DNA from: Pagrus major
Lineage: Eukaryota; Chordata; Actinopteri; Spariformes; Sparidae
DNA length: 64,000 nucleotides
NCBI RefSeq assembly: GCF_040436345.1
Contig: NC_133230.1
Location: 13,092,197-13,156,196 of the forward strand
Direction of reading: 5' to 3'
Both the position numbers and the translations under genes were made by a program. This document shows positions 11,641-23,300 of the stretch, piece after piece. Below the pieces are notes generated by a model. That model worked only from the letters and a program-made list of their open reading frames with translations, was not told the origin of the DNA and ran no database searches. The number at the start of each line of letters is the position of its first letter. The stretch's first letter is position 1.

Positions 11641-14359
11641 TATTCATCATTTTTGATTTTAAAAAAGGTCTTTAATGTCTTTTTCTTTTGGCTTACTACT
11701 CATCAAAAATGTATTTCTTCTGACTTCTCGTTAGCACTTTCATCTGTCAGTCAGTTCTGACCGGGTTATTCATTCCTTTTCTTTTTAAACATCAAAATAG
11801 GTACAATTATTAGGTAATCACTAACAAGGGTTACAGAAGACATTTTCTCTCTTCTTTTCTAGCTTGTTATTCATCTTGTGACCCCCTCAGATTTATCTTG
11901 CGACACCTACTTTGCAAGATGGGCTAATGCATCAGCAGTCCACAGAGTGTGACAAGAAAATTCACTGCAGTCATTATCCTACACAGCCTGCACAGACCAT
12001 GCCCTCCAGAATTTGTGTACATACTCCCAAAAATGTACATTTTCACTCTTTAAGAGAGCCCTTTATAAGCATTGCATCTTTAGAGGGATTGAGTAACAAA
12101 AAAAGAGGAAAGACGAAGCCGGTCTGGACTTGCTGAGTAAAGGTATGTGGATCATTATGTTACTGCAGACTGTGCAGACCTGCCCTGTTATCCAAACTAT
12201 GTCGTTTGCAGATTCTTCAACGTTTCACAACAAAAATGGCGCAGCTATAGTCCAAATATAGTCTGTATAGTCTGTGTGCCAACATGCAAACCGATTCCCC
12301 TACTTTACCCCTTTAAGTACAAGATTAACTAACTTCAATCCAAGTCTAGCATAGGCTTACACACACACCTTATGAGAGGCTAACATTACATAAGAAGGCG
12401 GTAACCTGACGCTGCCTTTACTGCTCGGACTGAGAGTCTTTCCAGTCTCAGGTACTTACACCTGGCCGACGGTGAATGGAGGCACACAGGCCACTCTCAC
12501 TAATGAGTCCACGCAAGATAAAGCTGCTGTCTCACTTTCACTACAGAGGGACTGAACTAAATCTGTAGATATCTAATGACTGAGAGGGCAATTAACCATT
12601 TTGGCTGTGATAGACAAAAGGCAGAGGAACGTTTGCTTGCACTTTCCCAGTTATAATAAGGGAGGTTACAGACTTTTAGTTGTATAAATGGGTTGGGTAT
12701 CAAACAACAAACAATATTCTGGTACCAAAATGACTGGTCCAACTCATAATCTAGTTTTCTTGCCCTTTGATCAGACAGTTCCTGATCTAATCAAATAAAT
12801 TGCCAATTTTAGCCAGTCCAGTTTAGGTGAACTTCTTACCTTACCTTATTCATTAGGGCTGGCTATCAAACCTAAATACTTCTTTGGTCAGAAATGTTGC
12901 ATGGCTGTTAAATGAAGTCATACTGACAGGGCAGTGTGTCAGCAGCATTGTATTACTCCTGGTTCAGGAGGAGAGGTGGTGATGATAGTAAGAGTCTTTG
13001 TGTTTTGGACTGTTGGTCGGACAAAAGAAAAAATCTTATTTCGTCAGTTTTGGGCTCTGGGAGATTGATTTTTCACTTTTTTGGCTGACAATTTATGGCT
13101 TAAACGATTACTCATGAATGTAATAAGCAGATTAAATGACAGTGACATGGATCTTTAGCTGCAGCCCCATTTCAAAATGCCCCAACTTCCCTATTTCTGC
13201 CTCACTCACTCAGACAGAGTTGTAAACTCATTGCTCCAGAGGGCGTGGAGAGAAAATTACATCATAGCAGGACGCAAAACCCTACGATCCTTCACCTAAA
13301 TGCCTCTGACATGTTGAGAGGCATTAATGGTTTACCTGCAGAAACCAGAGTTCAACTGCACTTCCTGGTCTCAGCTAGGAGATGACTCAACAGCAATACA
13401 GGAAGGGAGTGGCGCCTGAAGGTATATGTGAGGAGTATGAGACACTTAAAAACAAGCACTTACATGTGTGAGTTGCAGATGATAAACTGTTTATAAACAA
13501 CACTAACAAACTTCTTCCGATTCCTATAGAAATTGTAAATCCGTCAGTGGGACACATGTGAGCTTATTGGATTCCCTCCCACATCGTTTTATTTCCTAAA
13601 GTGCACTAAAGTAAAGTGACCGCAAACTGTATGTTCAAGCAAAGTGCTGACCCTAAAGGAAACACCACTGTCAAGAAAGTAGAAACAACTTTCCAGAGAC
13701 ATGCGGGCAGATATAGCAATGACTCAAGCCAGAGAGCCGTGCCTTTCATAACATTTTCCTTAGATTTAAGCACTATAAAAGGCAAGACGTGCTTAACCAC
13801 GACTTCAGAAGTGAAGGAAGCTCTCCACTTTACATTTCTCCTTCTTGTCAACAAAATCCCTCGAATGACCCACACAGAATTGATCCTACTATATTGTTTA
13901 TGTATACAGATCCACAGCTGATAATGGTTTGCAAGAAAGTACAAAGTTTAATAAAAACTAGTATTTGTTTGTATATAGTTTTTTGGCCGCGGAGGGGGTA
14001 GGGCAGTCAGAACTCAGTGAGAAACAAACAGAACATTGTTGTTTGTTGTGTTTTCGATAGGGTTTGTTTTCCATAACAAAAGCTGGAGAACATAACCTGC
14101 CCTATTCTTTAAATTAGATGTCAGACTAAGAATCTGAGCCTGACTAGTTCGATGTTTGAGGCGAATGGCGATATTTGGGAGTGAAAAATTCCAGTATTGA
14201 TTTCTGCTGATTATACACATATATTTGCAGGTTTCCCTCAATTGGGATTATCAAAACTATGTAACTGAGGCAGATTATTTTACAGTTTAAGTTTACATTT
14301 CATTATTTAAAATGACATCAGTGCACTGAAACAATACAATTCACAGGGCATTGAATTAT

Positions 14360-14650
14360 TGCATATTACCTCAGGGATGTTTTTCTGCCTAAAAAGTAAA
14401 GTTATAATATTGGTGCATATGTATATTTTTCAACTATTTTTGTGTACTGCTATTGCAATTATCATGTATAATTGTCCTTGCTGCTCAAATCTGTATGTGA
14501 AAGAAAAAACGAGTGAACATAGTCTGTATTATTCCTATTTTTCTACTATTCTACTTTATCTTATCACTGAATCACTGTTTTTCCCTCTCTTGAGCTGCGG
14601 TAACGAGTGAATCTCCCCGGTGAGGGATCAATAAAGTCTCATCTTATATG
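14360..14650 (+). mobile_element. 3' tail of a non-LTR retrotransposon
   Basis: The stretch ends with a sequence of the form GTAACGAGTGAATCTCCCCG followed by GGGATCAATAAAGTCTCATCTTAT. This 'aatttccccgnngggatcaataaag' ending is the recurrent 3' terminus of fish LINEs. No reverse-transcriptase frame remains. Confidence 0.55.
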
Positions 14651-15947
14651 TGCCACATTATTATGAAATAAAGCTCAGAACACTTTGTTTTGCAGACGGG
14701 AGCGTGTGTGCTACTTTTTTTTTGCCTTTTGAAAACTTGCCAAAAGGAGTTACACCAAAGATAATATCCTTTTTGATATAAAGATCTAAAGAAGGATGCC
14801 TCCTCTGCATCAAAGCTCCTGCTGGTCTTCCTCCAATATGTACAACCCTGCATACAGTATTCATAGACCTACTTTTGTAGACATGGGGTGGAAATGTTCT
14901 GCATAGAGCACCATCAGCATGCAGGGGCCAGTGAAGTAGGTTAGGCCTGTGTGAGGGTCTGAGTCTGCCTGAGGGGCCAGACATTCACACATAAAAGAGG
15001 GGAGCTCCTCTGTCTATTTGCATCGGATAAAACAAAAAACATCAGCTCACTCTTTGTCGCAGAGGCACAAGTAGGCCAAAGCAGTGACGGTGAGCTCTAA
15101 CCTTCCTATCAGCCCTACTTTGGTGGGCTCAAGGCTCCGACAAATCAAGTTCAAGCCGCTGACACTAATGCGATCATCGGGGTTACAATCAAGACGGACA
15201 GGGATGCTAGCGAGGCTGCAGCTAGCTTAGTTAGGAGAGGAGCCGGTGGGTGTTGTGTGGAAATCTGTGCCCCGCAGCCTCGCGTACATTTACACACAAG
15301 CCAATCTTTCAGGAATTATTAAAAAAAGGACAGTGGATGCATTTGGACAGCTTTAAAACACAAGTTTTCCCTTTAAAATGACATTAGCTTGTTCGCTTCA
15401 TCGATGAGGGAACAGATATGCAGGGTATACAAAATGTGTCATAACACCATCGGCGACAACGAGACGCTAGCTCAACCACGTCAACCCAGCCCCCCCTGAC
15501 AAAATGTTTGCTTGACAAACCAGCAAGGAAAACGCGAAGTAAGAGTTAAAAAGCTAGTTGTTCAGATTGTGTCTGTCATACATCCCCTCCCTGCTGTCTG
15601 TTTCGGCATTTCCTGGATTTCTGTCTCTCTCTCTCACACACACCCCTCCCTCTGTTAGCTAATGTTGCTCTAGTCTGCAGAGAGGGAGACGAAAAAAAAA
15701 AGACATTTCACTGACCTCACGCTAAAAAAGAAGAAGTGCGAGATGAACAGGAGGCTTGAAAACATTTAAACACACCTGCGAGTTAGCGGTGAGGCGTCGG
15801 ATTGTGTTGCTAGCCGGGTGTGTGTGTGTGTGTTAGCATCACACCGAGTTCATTAAATAATTTCTTGAATGATTCGCGCGACCGCCTCGCTTTTGTTCAG
15901 CCGTTGACCGCGCTACAAACCTTTAAACGCAACTTAACTCATCTTAC

Positions 15948-16120
15948 CTGCTAAAACCGGGTCAAGCAGTGATTTTTGGTGTTTTATATCGCCGTCAAAT
16001 CCGCCGTGGGGGGGGCTGTGCAGTGAGCAGACACTCGGGGCAGACTGAGCTTCGCCTTTTTTCTTCCTGTATGTCGGTGAAATTACCCAGCAGCCACCGC
16101 GCCCGCGTTTCCGCCCTTGT
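15948..16120 (-). other. cap1: cap1 non-coding first exon
   Basis: On the minus strand the sequence reads into TTTTAGCAG|GTAAGATGAG, a strong splice donor with the exon ending at 15948. It is the only good donor in a GC-rich block just upstream of cap1. The transcription start is not defined; I place it below the CArG/TATA-like site at 16141. The exon would splice to 10714, two bases before the ATG. Confidence 0.6.
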
Positions 16121-16140
16121 TCGCGCAACTAATTCCTTTC

Positions 16141-16150
16141 CCATATAAGG
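16141..16150 (-). promoter_or_regulatory. cap1: Perfect CArG box (SRF site) at the cap1 promoter
   Basis: CCATATAAGG fits the consensus CC(A/T)6GG exactly. It lies about 190 bases upstream of the first cap1 splice donor. SRF with MRTF cofactors drives many actin-regulator genes, so a site here is functionally coherent. On the minus strand it reads CCTTATATGG and could also serve as a TATA-like element. Confidence 0.6.
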
Positions 16151-16539
16151 AGCGTGAGAGGCAGAGGGCAGCAAAATGAGGAGAAACAGATGAAAACAGC
16201 TGCTTTCCTTCCTCTTGTGATATGCGTGAAGGACGTGCAGCAGAGATATGTCATCATAGCATTAATATCCCTTTATAGAGTTACTCTGGAGTCATTAATG
16301 CTGTGTATGATCATGTGCAGGCAATGTGCAGGCTGCAGAAGGAGCATCTCAGTGCTGCATGTGTCTGCATGCATGAGGATGCACTCAGTAGACTTCAGTC
16401 ACTGCATCTCTTTTTCATGAAACATACATAACAGTGTAAATCTGCAAACGAGCAAGGGTCGTGCCACTTGTGCATGCTCAAAATTAGCTCAGTCCACAGT
16501 TATTGTTGCTGCCTCTAAATGCACAACCCAATCTGCCTC

Positions 16540-16735
16540 AATGCTACTTTGCACCTCATGTAAATACTGTAAAAAAATTTTTTTTTTTAGTTTATTTAGT
16601 CTATTTTATTCTATCTGACTTGTTTTGTGTCTGTGTAACTAACATGCTGACATGTTTGTGTCTGTGTACAACTACTCCACCTGCCTTTAATTGCCCCCCG
16701 GGGACAAAGTTGTTTGAATTGAATTGAATTTGGTC
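16540..16735 (+). mobile_element. Non-LTR retrotransposon 3' tail
   Basis: It has a T-rich stretch, then CTGCCTTTAATTGCCCCCCG followed by GGGACAAAG, ending in tandem GAATT units (TTGAATTGAATTGAATTT). This matches the general form of fish LINE 3' ends. No coding remnant is present. Confidence 0.45.
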
Positions 16736-16764
16736 CAAGTCCCAAGTTAATTTTTTACTTATAC

Positions 16765-16985
16765 TTAAATGGACACTATGTAGTTTTCGAGAGGAAATTC
16801 AAACTTTTATTACATTATTAATGAGGTAATAATACAAACTCAGAAATATTTTATCCATATCTGAATAAACAAGCTGTTCTCAGAGGAAAATAAGGTCCCC
16901 AGAACACTGTCTGAAGCTAGAAAGGTGGCAGGGTCCGCCACATATAAGCAAAGTAAAACGGTATGAAATTGTGTTGTCCTTTAAG
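16765..16985. mobile_element. Short inverted-repeat element (MITE)
   Basis: It begins TTAAATGGACACTATGTAG and ends GTTGTCCTTTAA, giving terminal inverted repeats of about 11 bases. The inner text (GTCCCCAGAACACTGTCTGAAGC to GGCAGGGTCCGCCACATA) is a dispersed repeat I recognise from percomorph genomes, although I cannot name it. Confidence 0.5.
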
Positions 16986-17513
16986 GTCAGTTTGTTTATT
17001 CAGATTATTACACAAATCGCTGATGTGTTTACTGACCTCTGCCTCCATCATGAGGTGAAATTACATAACCAAAGCAGCATACCATCATCTCACACATCGT
17101 GTTAATGGGGCAGCAAAGGACAACGAGCTTAATGGGCTTTTATAAGCCGATGAGAGAACAGACTCTGAGATGGATGTCTGAGTGTGATGACTGCTTGTAT
17201 CAGGGTCAGTGCAGCAATGCTGAGGTTACTGGGTTAATGGTTGGTGTATCGTATGCATCCAAAAAGAGAGAGGAGTATAGTAGACTACCTCAAAACATGG
17301 CGGACATAGATTATTAGTCAAGCCTGGTGAGAAGTCATAACTTTTATCAATGGAAACGGAAAAGGAGAATAAGGACAACCTGAAAATATAAAGAAATGGA
17401 GAAAGAAAGTCCAGTTTTGCCACAATCTTGCATCAGTCGAAGCTTTTACTCAGCGCAACATAGCGAGAAACGAGCACACATCTCTCAGAGAACTCAAGAA
17501 CAAACTGAAACAT

Positions 17514-17519
17514 TTTATT
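17514..17519 (-). terminator. kiaa0319l: Candidate kiaa0319l poly(A) signal
   Basis: TTTATT here reads AATAAA on the minus strand, about 2.8 kb after the stop. A nearer candidate lies at 19102-19107. I cannot tell from sequence alone which is used, or whether both are. Confidence 0.4.
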
Positions 17520-20354
17520 TAATTTACAGATTATCCAGTTGCATCAGGTCTGGTCACACATAAGGAAATAAGGGGGGGTCATCTTTCATTAAAACCTCTA
17601 AAACAGCTTAAATTAAAGTCCCTTCATTTGACAGTTGCTCCCCATTTTCTCTGTCCGCCTTCACAGTGGACTCCATCAGAGTCAAGGTCATCACTTACTT
17701 CTATAAATCCAAAAGTGACTGGTAAATGTTGCACGTGTAACAGAAGATATGCAGAATTTTGTATAGTTGAATAACAAAAATTAATAAAAAATCTTCCTTG
17801 AAAGGGTTTTTAACTGAGTTTTGTGGGAAAATGTTCACAGATAAACTTGGCGATTACTCCGAAAGTCAATTTTCTATGATGTGCAAAAAACACCGGAACA
17901 ATATGACGTTATTTCAAAGTGTTTAAGAGATGGCATTTTTTTCAGAGTTGGCACTTGGGTGCACTTGATTTTAAATTTGCCTCACACCAGCAAAAGATGG
18001 CCCAGATAAATTCAGCAAGTCTGGAAGAGATATTTAAAAAAGTATCTCCATCCCGGCCAAACTAGTGCAGCAGAACTGAAATCAGCATGAGATTATTTAA
18101 CTGTGAGAAATAGACTTTTTTTTTTTCCCTAAAATGTTTTAAAATTATTTCTTATTTCACACAAGCTGTACTGTCTCAATGGCGTACCATTTAAACATTC
18201 GACAACCAAAGAAAAAGTGACTTACAGGCTGGTTTCACATGCAAAGCAATCACACACTGAGACGCTGCAGGGAAGAGCCGTTTGGTTTGAGTTTCCCCGG
18301 CACAGAAACACGCGTCACTACGACTGACACACTTGCTCTGCATCGTGTTGTTGAAATCATTGTGTTTTCAGGACAAAACACCGTTTCAGGTCATTCCAGA
18401 CACACAACTCAGTTTCATCCCTACTGGAAGTTTAATGATGCAGATTTTAATGTCTATTTTTTGCCTTGATCTCGTCACTCAGACAGATTTCTCTCTGGTT
18501 TTTGTGTAATTTTTGCCAAAAGGAAAGCACTCATCCTATTTTTTGTAACTAGTTGCAGTTGATATTGCACAGAAACTGTTTAATTACCGTACAGGATTAA
18601 AATGTTAAAGTCTCACTTTCATTCAAGCCTTCAGGTATGTAACGATTTACTGAGGTGCTTCTGGACTTGAGCTGAATTCACATTTCCTAAAATATATTCA
18701 TTCATCTGATCTTTAAAAAGGTGGAATTTGTAGAATATGGCCAGAATTTTTAAAAGGTAGCTTAAAAAAAACACAGGGGGCAGCATGTAACCGACAAGCG
18801 CTGCTCTTTGCTAGCAATCCTCGGCTGTAACTCGCTACCGTTGGCTAATTAGCTCACAGCTCAGTTAGCCATGGAGCAGCAGAGGAGCTTGTGAAACATA
18901 GTGACTGCCACAGGCGTATACTGTATGTCTCAGCTGGATAGCGTGCTAACTTCAGTAGACATCTCTGCAACAGTACACTGACGTTGTTGACACATTTCTT
19001 CAAACTCCGTTGATCATGTTAGTTCATTTTTTGAATATTTTAAACTAAAATTCTGGCCACATCTCACAAGTTGCTCCTTTACGGTCAAGGAAATCAAGTA
19101 TTTTATTCATTTTGAATGCAGTAAAGTCCTGTGTCGTTTATGGCTGAACCTTCCAACATTAACCATCACAGATCTCCTTTTTCAACCAACAAGAGACAAC
19201 GTGAGACTGAAGCTGACAGACATGAAATCAAAGTGCGTCGACGTCTAATCACAGCCTGAAAGTTGTTTGTAAAAAACAAACAACATAAAAACAAACAAAC
19301 ATAAGTGGTCTTCATGTTTCAAGCAGTCGTTACATTAATGAACATTGAGGTGAGTGAGGAAGCAGGGTCCAGTCCATCCCATTTGTTGTGTCCGTTGGGA
19401 TCGAACTCATTAACGTTGTGTATTCCAGTGTGTGTTCCAGCGATTTAATCCACAGAGAAGCCTTCAGAATAAAAGCATGGCGCTTTTTTTTTTCTTTCTT
19501 CTAAAGATCTTCTGCCACTGAGTGCCATTACGTAGACGTAAAAACATACAAACTGCTCTGAAGAAACATCTTTTGACTCAGCAGCCGGGAAAAATTCACA
19601 CATACACCCAACATACAAACATGCAGGCGATCATTCCAGTATCAAATCTGAGCAGAGCTACAATCTGTCGCTCTTCATGCACTTTTTTTTCTTGTTTTTT
19701 TTTTTTGGAGGAGGAGTTGTTGGTAGCTCTGTTTTGGTTGTGTTTTCGCCAGAGTTAACCGTTGGTTTTTAACATGGCAGTGTTTGGTAGCATCAGTTTG
19801 ACCTGGAACAGTGTGAATACGACTTCTTTGTGTGCGCACATGCGTGTCTGCGAGAGGCAAGGTGTGAGCAGCGTGTCAAGTGGCTGGTTTTCGTGTCGTT
19901 GAAGCTGAGAAAGTCACTCTGCTACTTCCTCTCCCACAGTCTCTAATCATCAGTAAGAGGGGTAACAGTACATTCTTTATGTCTCTGTGTTAAATAATAG
20001 GGGTCTAACGTAATATCTTCATACCATTCAAAAGGACAGTGCTCACCCCTTGTTCTCAGCGAAATTGTATTTTTTTCCCCTCAGTATTGGCTCAGAGTGG
20101 GAGCAGGGAAACTTCGGTACAGTGGTGTTTTTCGTGACAGTGGGACAACATGTTTCCAGCATGTTTTTTCCTCTTTTCCTCTTCATAAATCCAGCTATCA
20201 CACAGTCTGTCCTCATGGATGAGAGGTGTGAGGTTTTTGTGTTGAAAGAACAACAAAAGAGAAAAAGGAAGAGTGAGGAGCAGGGGGGTGAGACAGCTGG
20301 AGGAGGAGGTGCGAGTGCTAGAGGGCAGCGTCGAGCTCCCCTCCTCCTCCCTTG
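17520..20354 (-). other. kiaa0319l: kiaa0319l 3' untranslated region (extent uncertain)
   Basis: This is a gene-free stretch after the kiaa0319l stop with no credible open frame. It holds an inverted-repeat element at 18714-19085 and several T-runs. The long UTR is inferred from the lack of any other gene before the spacer. If the signal near 19102 is used, the UTR is about 1.25 kb. Confidence 0.45.
18714..19085. mobile_element. MITE with inverted arms in the kiaa0319l 3' region
   Basis: The left arm (18714-18752) contains TATGGCCAGAATTTTTA. The right arm (19047-19081) contains AAAATTCTGGCCACATCTC followed by TTGCTCCTTTA. They are imperfect inverted repeats about 300 bases apart. There is no coding sequence inside. 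It may end up within the mature mRNA. Confidence 0.6.
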
Positions 20355-23300
20355 CTATAGCAGCTCCTCTCTTTGCTTTTTGCCCCTCACCGGGCCCTGG
20401 CCGTTCCTCAGGGAGCCGTTCTGTGGCCGCAGGAGATGCCCACGCTCCTGCTCTGTCCACGGCACCCCGCCCTGCCCGTCGTCACTGTCCAGGTCAGAGT
20501 CCGAGTGCATGAGGGCGGAGGAGGTGGGAGCGGTGACGGGCTTCAGGCGGGCTGGTCGGAGGAGAAGAGAGAAAAAAAAAAAATGGTATGATTTCTAAAT
20601 GATGCTGGACTATTTCAACTACTAAATACACACCAGCCTTTAGCATTCTTTAACGTGTGGCTTTGATTATAGTGTTTAGGTGTGTGTCTTACCAGCTCTG
20701 GGTGGCTGTAGCTCCAGACTGTCTTGCTCATCAGCTTCTAGCATTTTATATCTGCTTTTGCTTCTGCGCACTTTGCTCTTACGTCTTTCGAGAAATAAAA
20801 AAAAAACAAACCAGACATCATCAGTTGGTGTCGAGGCAGTTCAAGTACAAAATACAATCCCAAGAGTTTTATGGAAATTAAACATTCACTGTATGTGAAC
20901 AAAGACATTTAGTAATAATAACAAAAATATTAAATATTGTAGAAATTGTGCTCACCTGTTGCAGCAACACACCATCCCCCAGACAAATGTTGCTATAGCA
21001 ACCACAATCATAAAGGATGCTATGGTCACGTAGAGTACGCTCCACTCTGAAAAATGAATATCAAGTTAGACACAAAAGCAACGGTTTTTAATTTGTAATG
21101 TAATATGTGGAAAAAAATGTCAAAAATGTGTTTTTCTTCTTGTTCCTACAGCTCAACGTTTGAGTTTCAGTGCGTAGAATGACGTATGAGCAGAGTTTGA
21201 CACTACAAGTCTGTTTTCACATTCGTTGCTGAGAGCTCATTGAAAATTGGATTTTAAGAGGCGGACCTAAAAGCATGATTTGTGACATCACAAATAGTTT
21301 GGAGGCCAATCCTGTTCCAGTATTCAGCAGGCACAAGTGTGGTGTGGAAACTTGAAGCCTCCAGCGAATTAAAATTAATTGCATATTCATAAATTCTGGA
21401 AGACGAAGGCGTAGATGCCATTTTAAAGATTTCAGTCTGGTAATTATACTTTTTTTTAGCAAAAACCTTGTCAGACACACTTAGATTATTTTATGCATGT
21501 CTTAATACAGGGGGATCTGTGATTGAGTTAATCTTAACTCACCACAGTTGCTCTCTGCATCACCGAGCTGAGCTCTGATGAAGTTCTCCATCCAGAAAGG
21601 GTGGCAGACACAGCGTCGTGTGAACGAGTCGCACTCGCCGTGACCCGAGCAGTTTAGCTGGCAGACTGAGGAAGAAGAGCAACAGATGAAACTAGAGCAT
21701 TATCTTGCCAACAACAGACAAACAATAAGCACATTACAGAACAAAAACAGGTTTTACCACTGAGGGAAGAGGAAAGAGAAAAAGACAGGGTCAAAGGAGA
21801 AGATTTTACTTGCAGCAACAGCTCAAAAATGTTAGAGATTTGACCTTTAAGTCCTGTCATTATCTGACCATCATCTTAAGAAACAGAGGTCAAAGCGGCG
21901 CTGATGCTTTGTACTGCTCGCAAACCACATTTTCTTTCTCTTTACTCATTTTTCCAAATTTGTATGCATCTCTTCCAAACTATATTTATCTGGTACTCAC
22001 TGACTGTATCCACCCGTCGAGCCTTGTAGATTAAAAAGTCATTCTTCTGTTTGCGCAGCTTGTTGCGCAGACCAAGTGCAACGCTGCGGCCAGACAGAGG
22101 AGGGCGCTGTGGACCGCCTGACACCAGGAAGACCAAACGAGTACTAAAGAGGGAGGAAGAAGGAAAATTCTTTTTTATACAGTCATGTCCAGCAATAAAG
22201 CTAAATCCAGAATCCCCCCGAATCTAATATATGTGCAGAATGTCTCACCTGTGCTCATTAAATGCACTGATCTCTCGCACAATAATGTCGCTGTCGAGCA
22301 CGCCCAGTAAAACCCCGACCTGACGCAGCAGCATGTCGCGCTGGCGGTGGGAGACCTGCGATACGGAAACCTCCAGCACCAGCTCCACCAGGTCATGCTC
22401 CCATACGTCTGATAAACACACAGAGATAGAGAGGTGAGAAAACAGATTATAAACACAGTAGAGACATAGACAAGAGAGGGGGAGAAAGGGAGAGAAAAAG
22501 TAACAAGGAGAGGGAGACACTGACATGGGAAAACCAGGCTGGATCCATCTGACACTGAAATCTGGGAAAGAGGCCAGAGCTCCAAGAGACGGATTAGTTT
22601 CTGGCTGCGTTTGTGTCTGTTCACCGTATGCTGCACACTGACCCGCTCAACCTTCTGCTGTTGGTTGTTGAGTCTCTTGCTGTGTGGAAACCAGGGACAC
22701 ACGATATTTGATTTTGGCTGAAATCTGGTATGCTGATATTTTCTAACTCTTTCTGGCCAACTGCTGATATATGCAAGTAATATAAAACGGACTTGTGGGA
22801 CATTTAATCATCTAGATGATAAGAAAGGATGACATATTTGAGAAACATATTATTATTATGCCTGCTCTTATTGTGATGCAGAAGTACCATACTTTTAAAA
22901 AATGTACACAATTACTGGGCCAAAGAAAACTTGTAAATTTATTGGTCTGTCATATCGTCAGAAATATTCATTTTTGGCCCGATGCCGATATTTCATTTAA
23001 AGCCTTTATCAGCCATTTCCAATGAAATGCTGATATCATTATAAGTTCTTACTGGAAACCATCTGTATGCACGGCCCATCAGAAGGCCAAAATAACTCAA
23101 ATAAATCCTTAGAGGTATGACAGGATAAAATCCTGTACTTTAACTTTCATTATATCTCTTTTTTACTCAAAAAAGCCTTTAAAAAAACAACAAAGAGACG
23201 CAAAAAAAAGGTCCATCACCACTTTGAAAGTGTCTCTTGGTGTGTATAGACTGTAGGTTTGTGCCTCTAGATGTGTTTGCGTGTCTGTTACCTGGTTTGA

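Larger units (their letters stand above)
10715..15947 (-). other. cap1: cap1 intron 1
   Basis: This 5.2 kb intron separates the non-coding first exon from the exon with the ATG. I see no credible exon in either strand. The longest open frames (for example 13606-13944 minus) resemble nothing. It holds a hAT-like fragment (about 11300-11640) and a retrotransposon tail (about 14360-14650). Near the promoter (15.05-15.95 kb) it becomes GC-richer, with several GCTAGC/GTTAGC-type words. Confidence 0.7.
16151..17513. other. Intergenic spacer between cap1 and kiaa0319l
   Basis: The cap1 promoter is on the left and the kiaa0319l 3' end on the right. No gene is seen. It contains a retrotransposon tail (16540-16735) and an inverted-repeat element (16765-16985). 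The rest is unremarkable AT-rich sequence. Confidence 0.6.

Noticed and set aside
13606-13944. 112-codon minus-strand frame in cap1 intron 1
   Set aside because: No similarity, no splice context and an overlapping frame of similar length on the other strand; length is within chance for AT-balanced intron DNA.
20373-20551. Possible extra splice donor (GTGAGG) near the C-terminus of kiaa0319l
   Set aside because: Reading on to the stop gives a C-terminal segment resembling the human one (REELL against REEIL), so no splice is needed.
20050-20598. 182-codon open frame on the plus strand
   Set aside because: It is antisense to the last kiaa0319l coding exon, which has splice signals, correct phase and family similarity. 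The open frame follows from GC-rich coding sequence read backwards.
22175-22702. 175-codon minus-strand frame
   Set aside because: It runs through a real kiaa0319l exon (22249-22408) in the wrong frame and into its introns. The correct frame reads [15 protein letters not shown].
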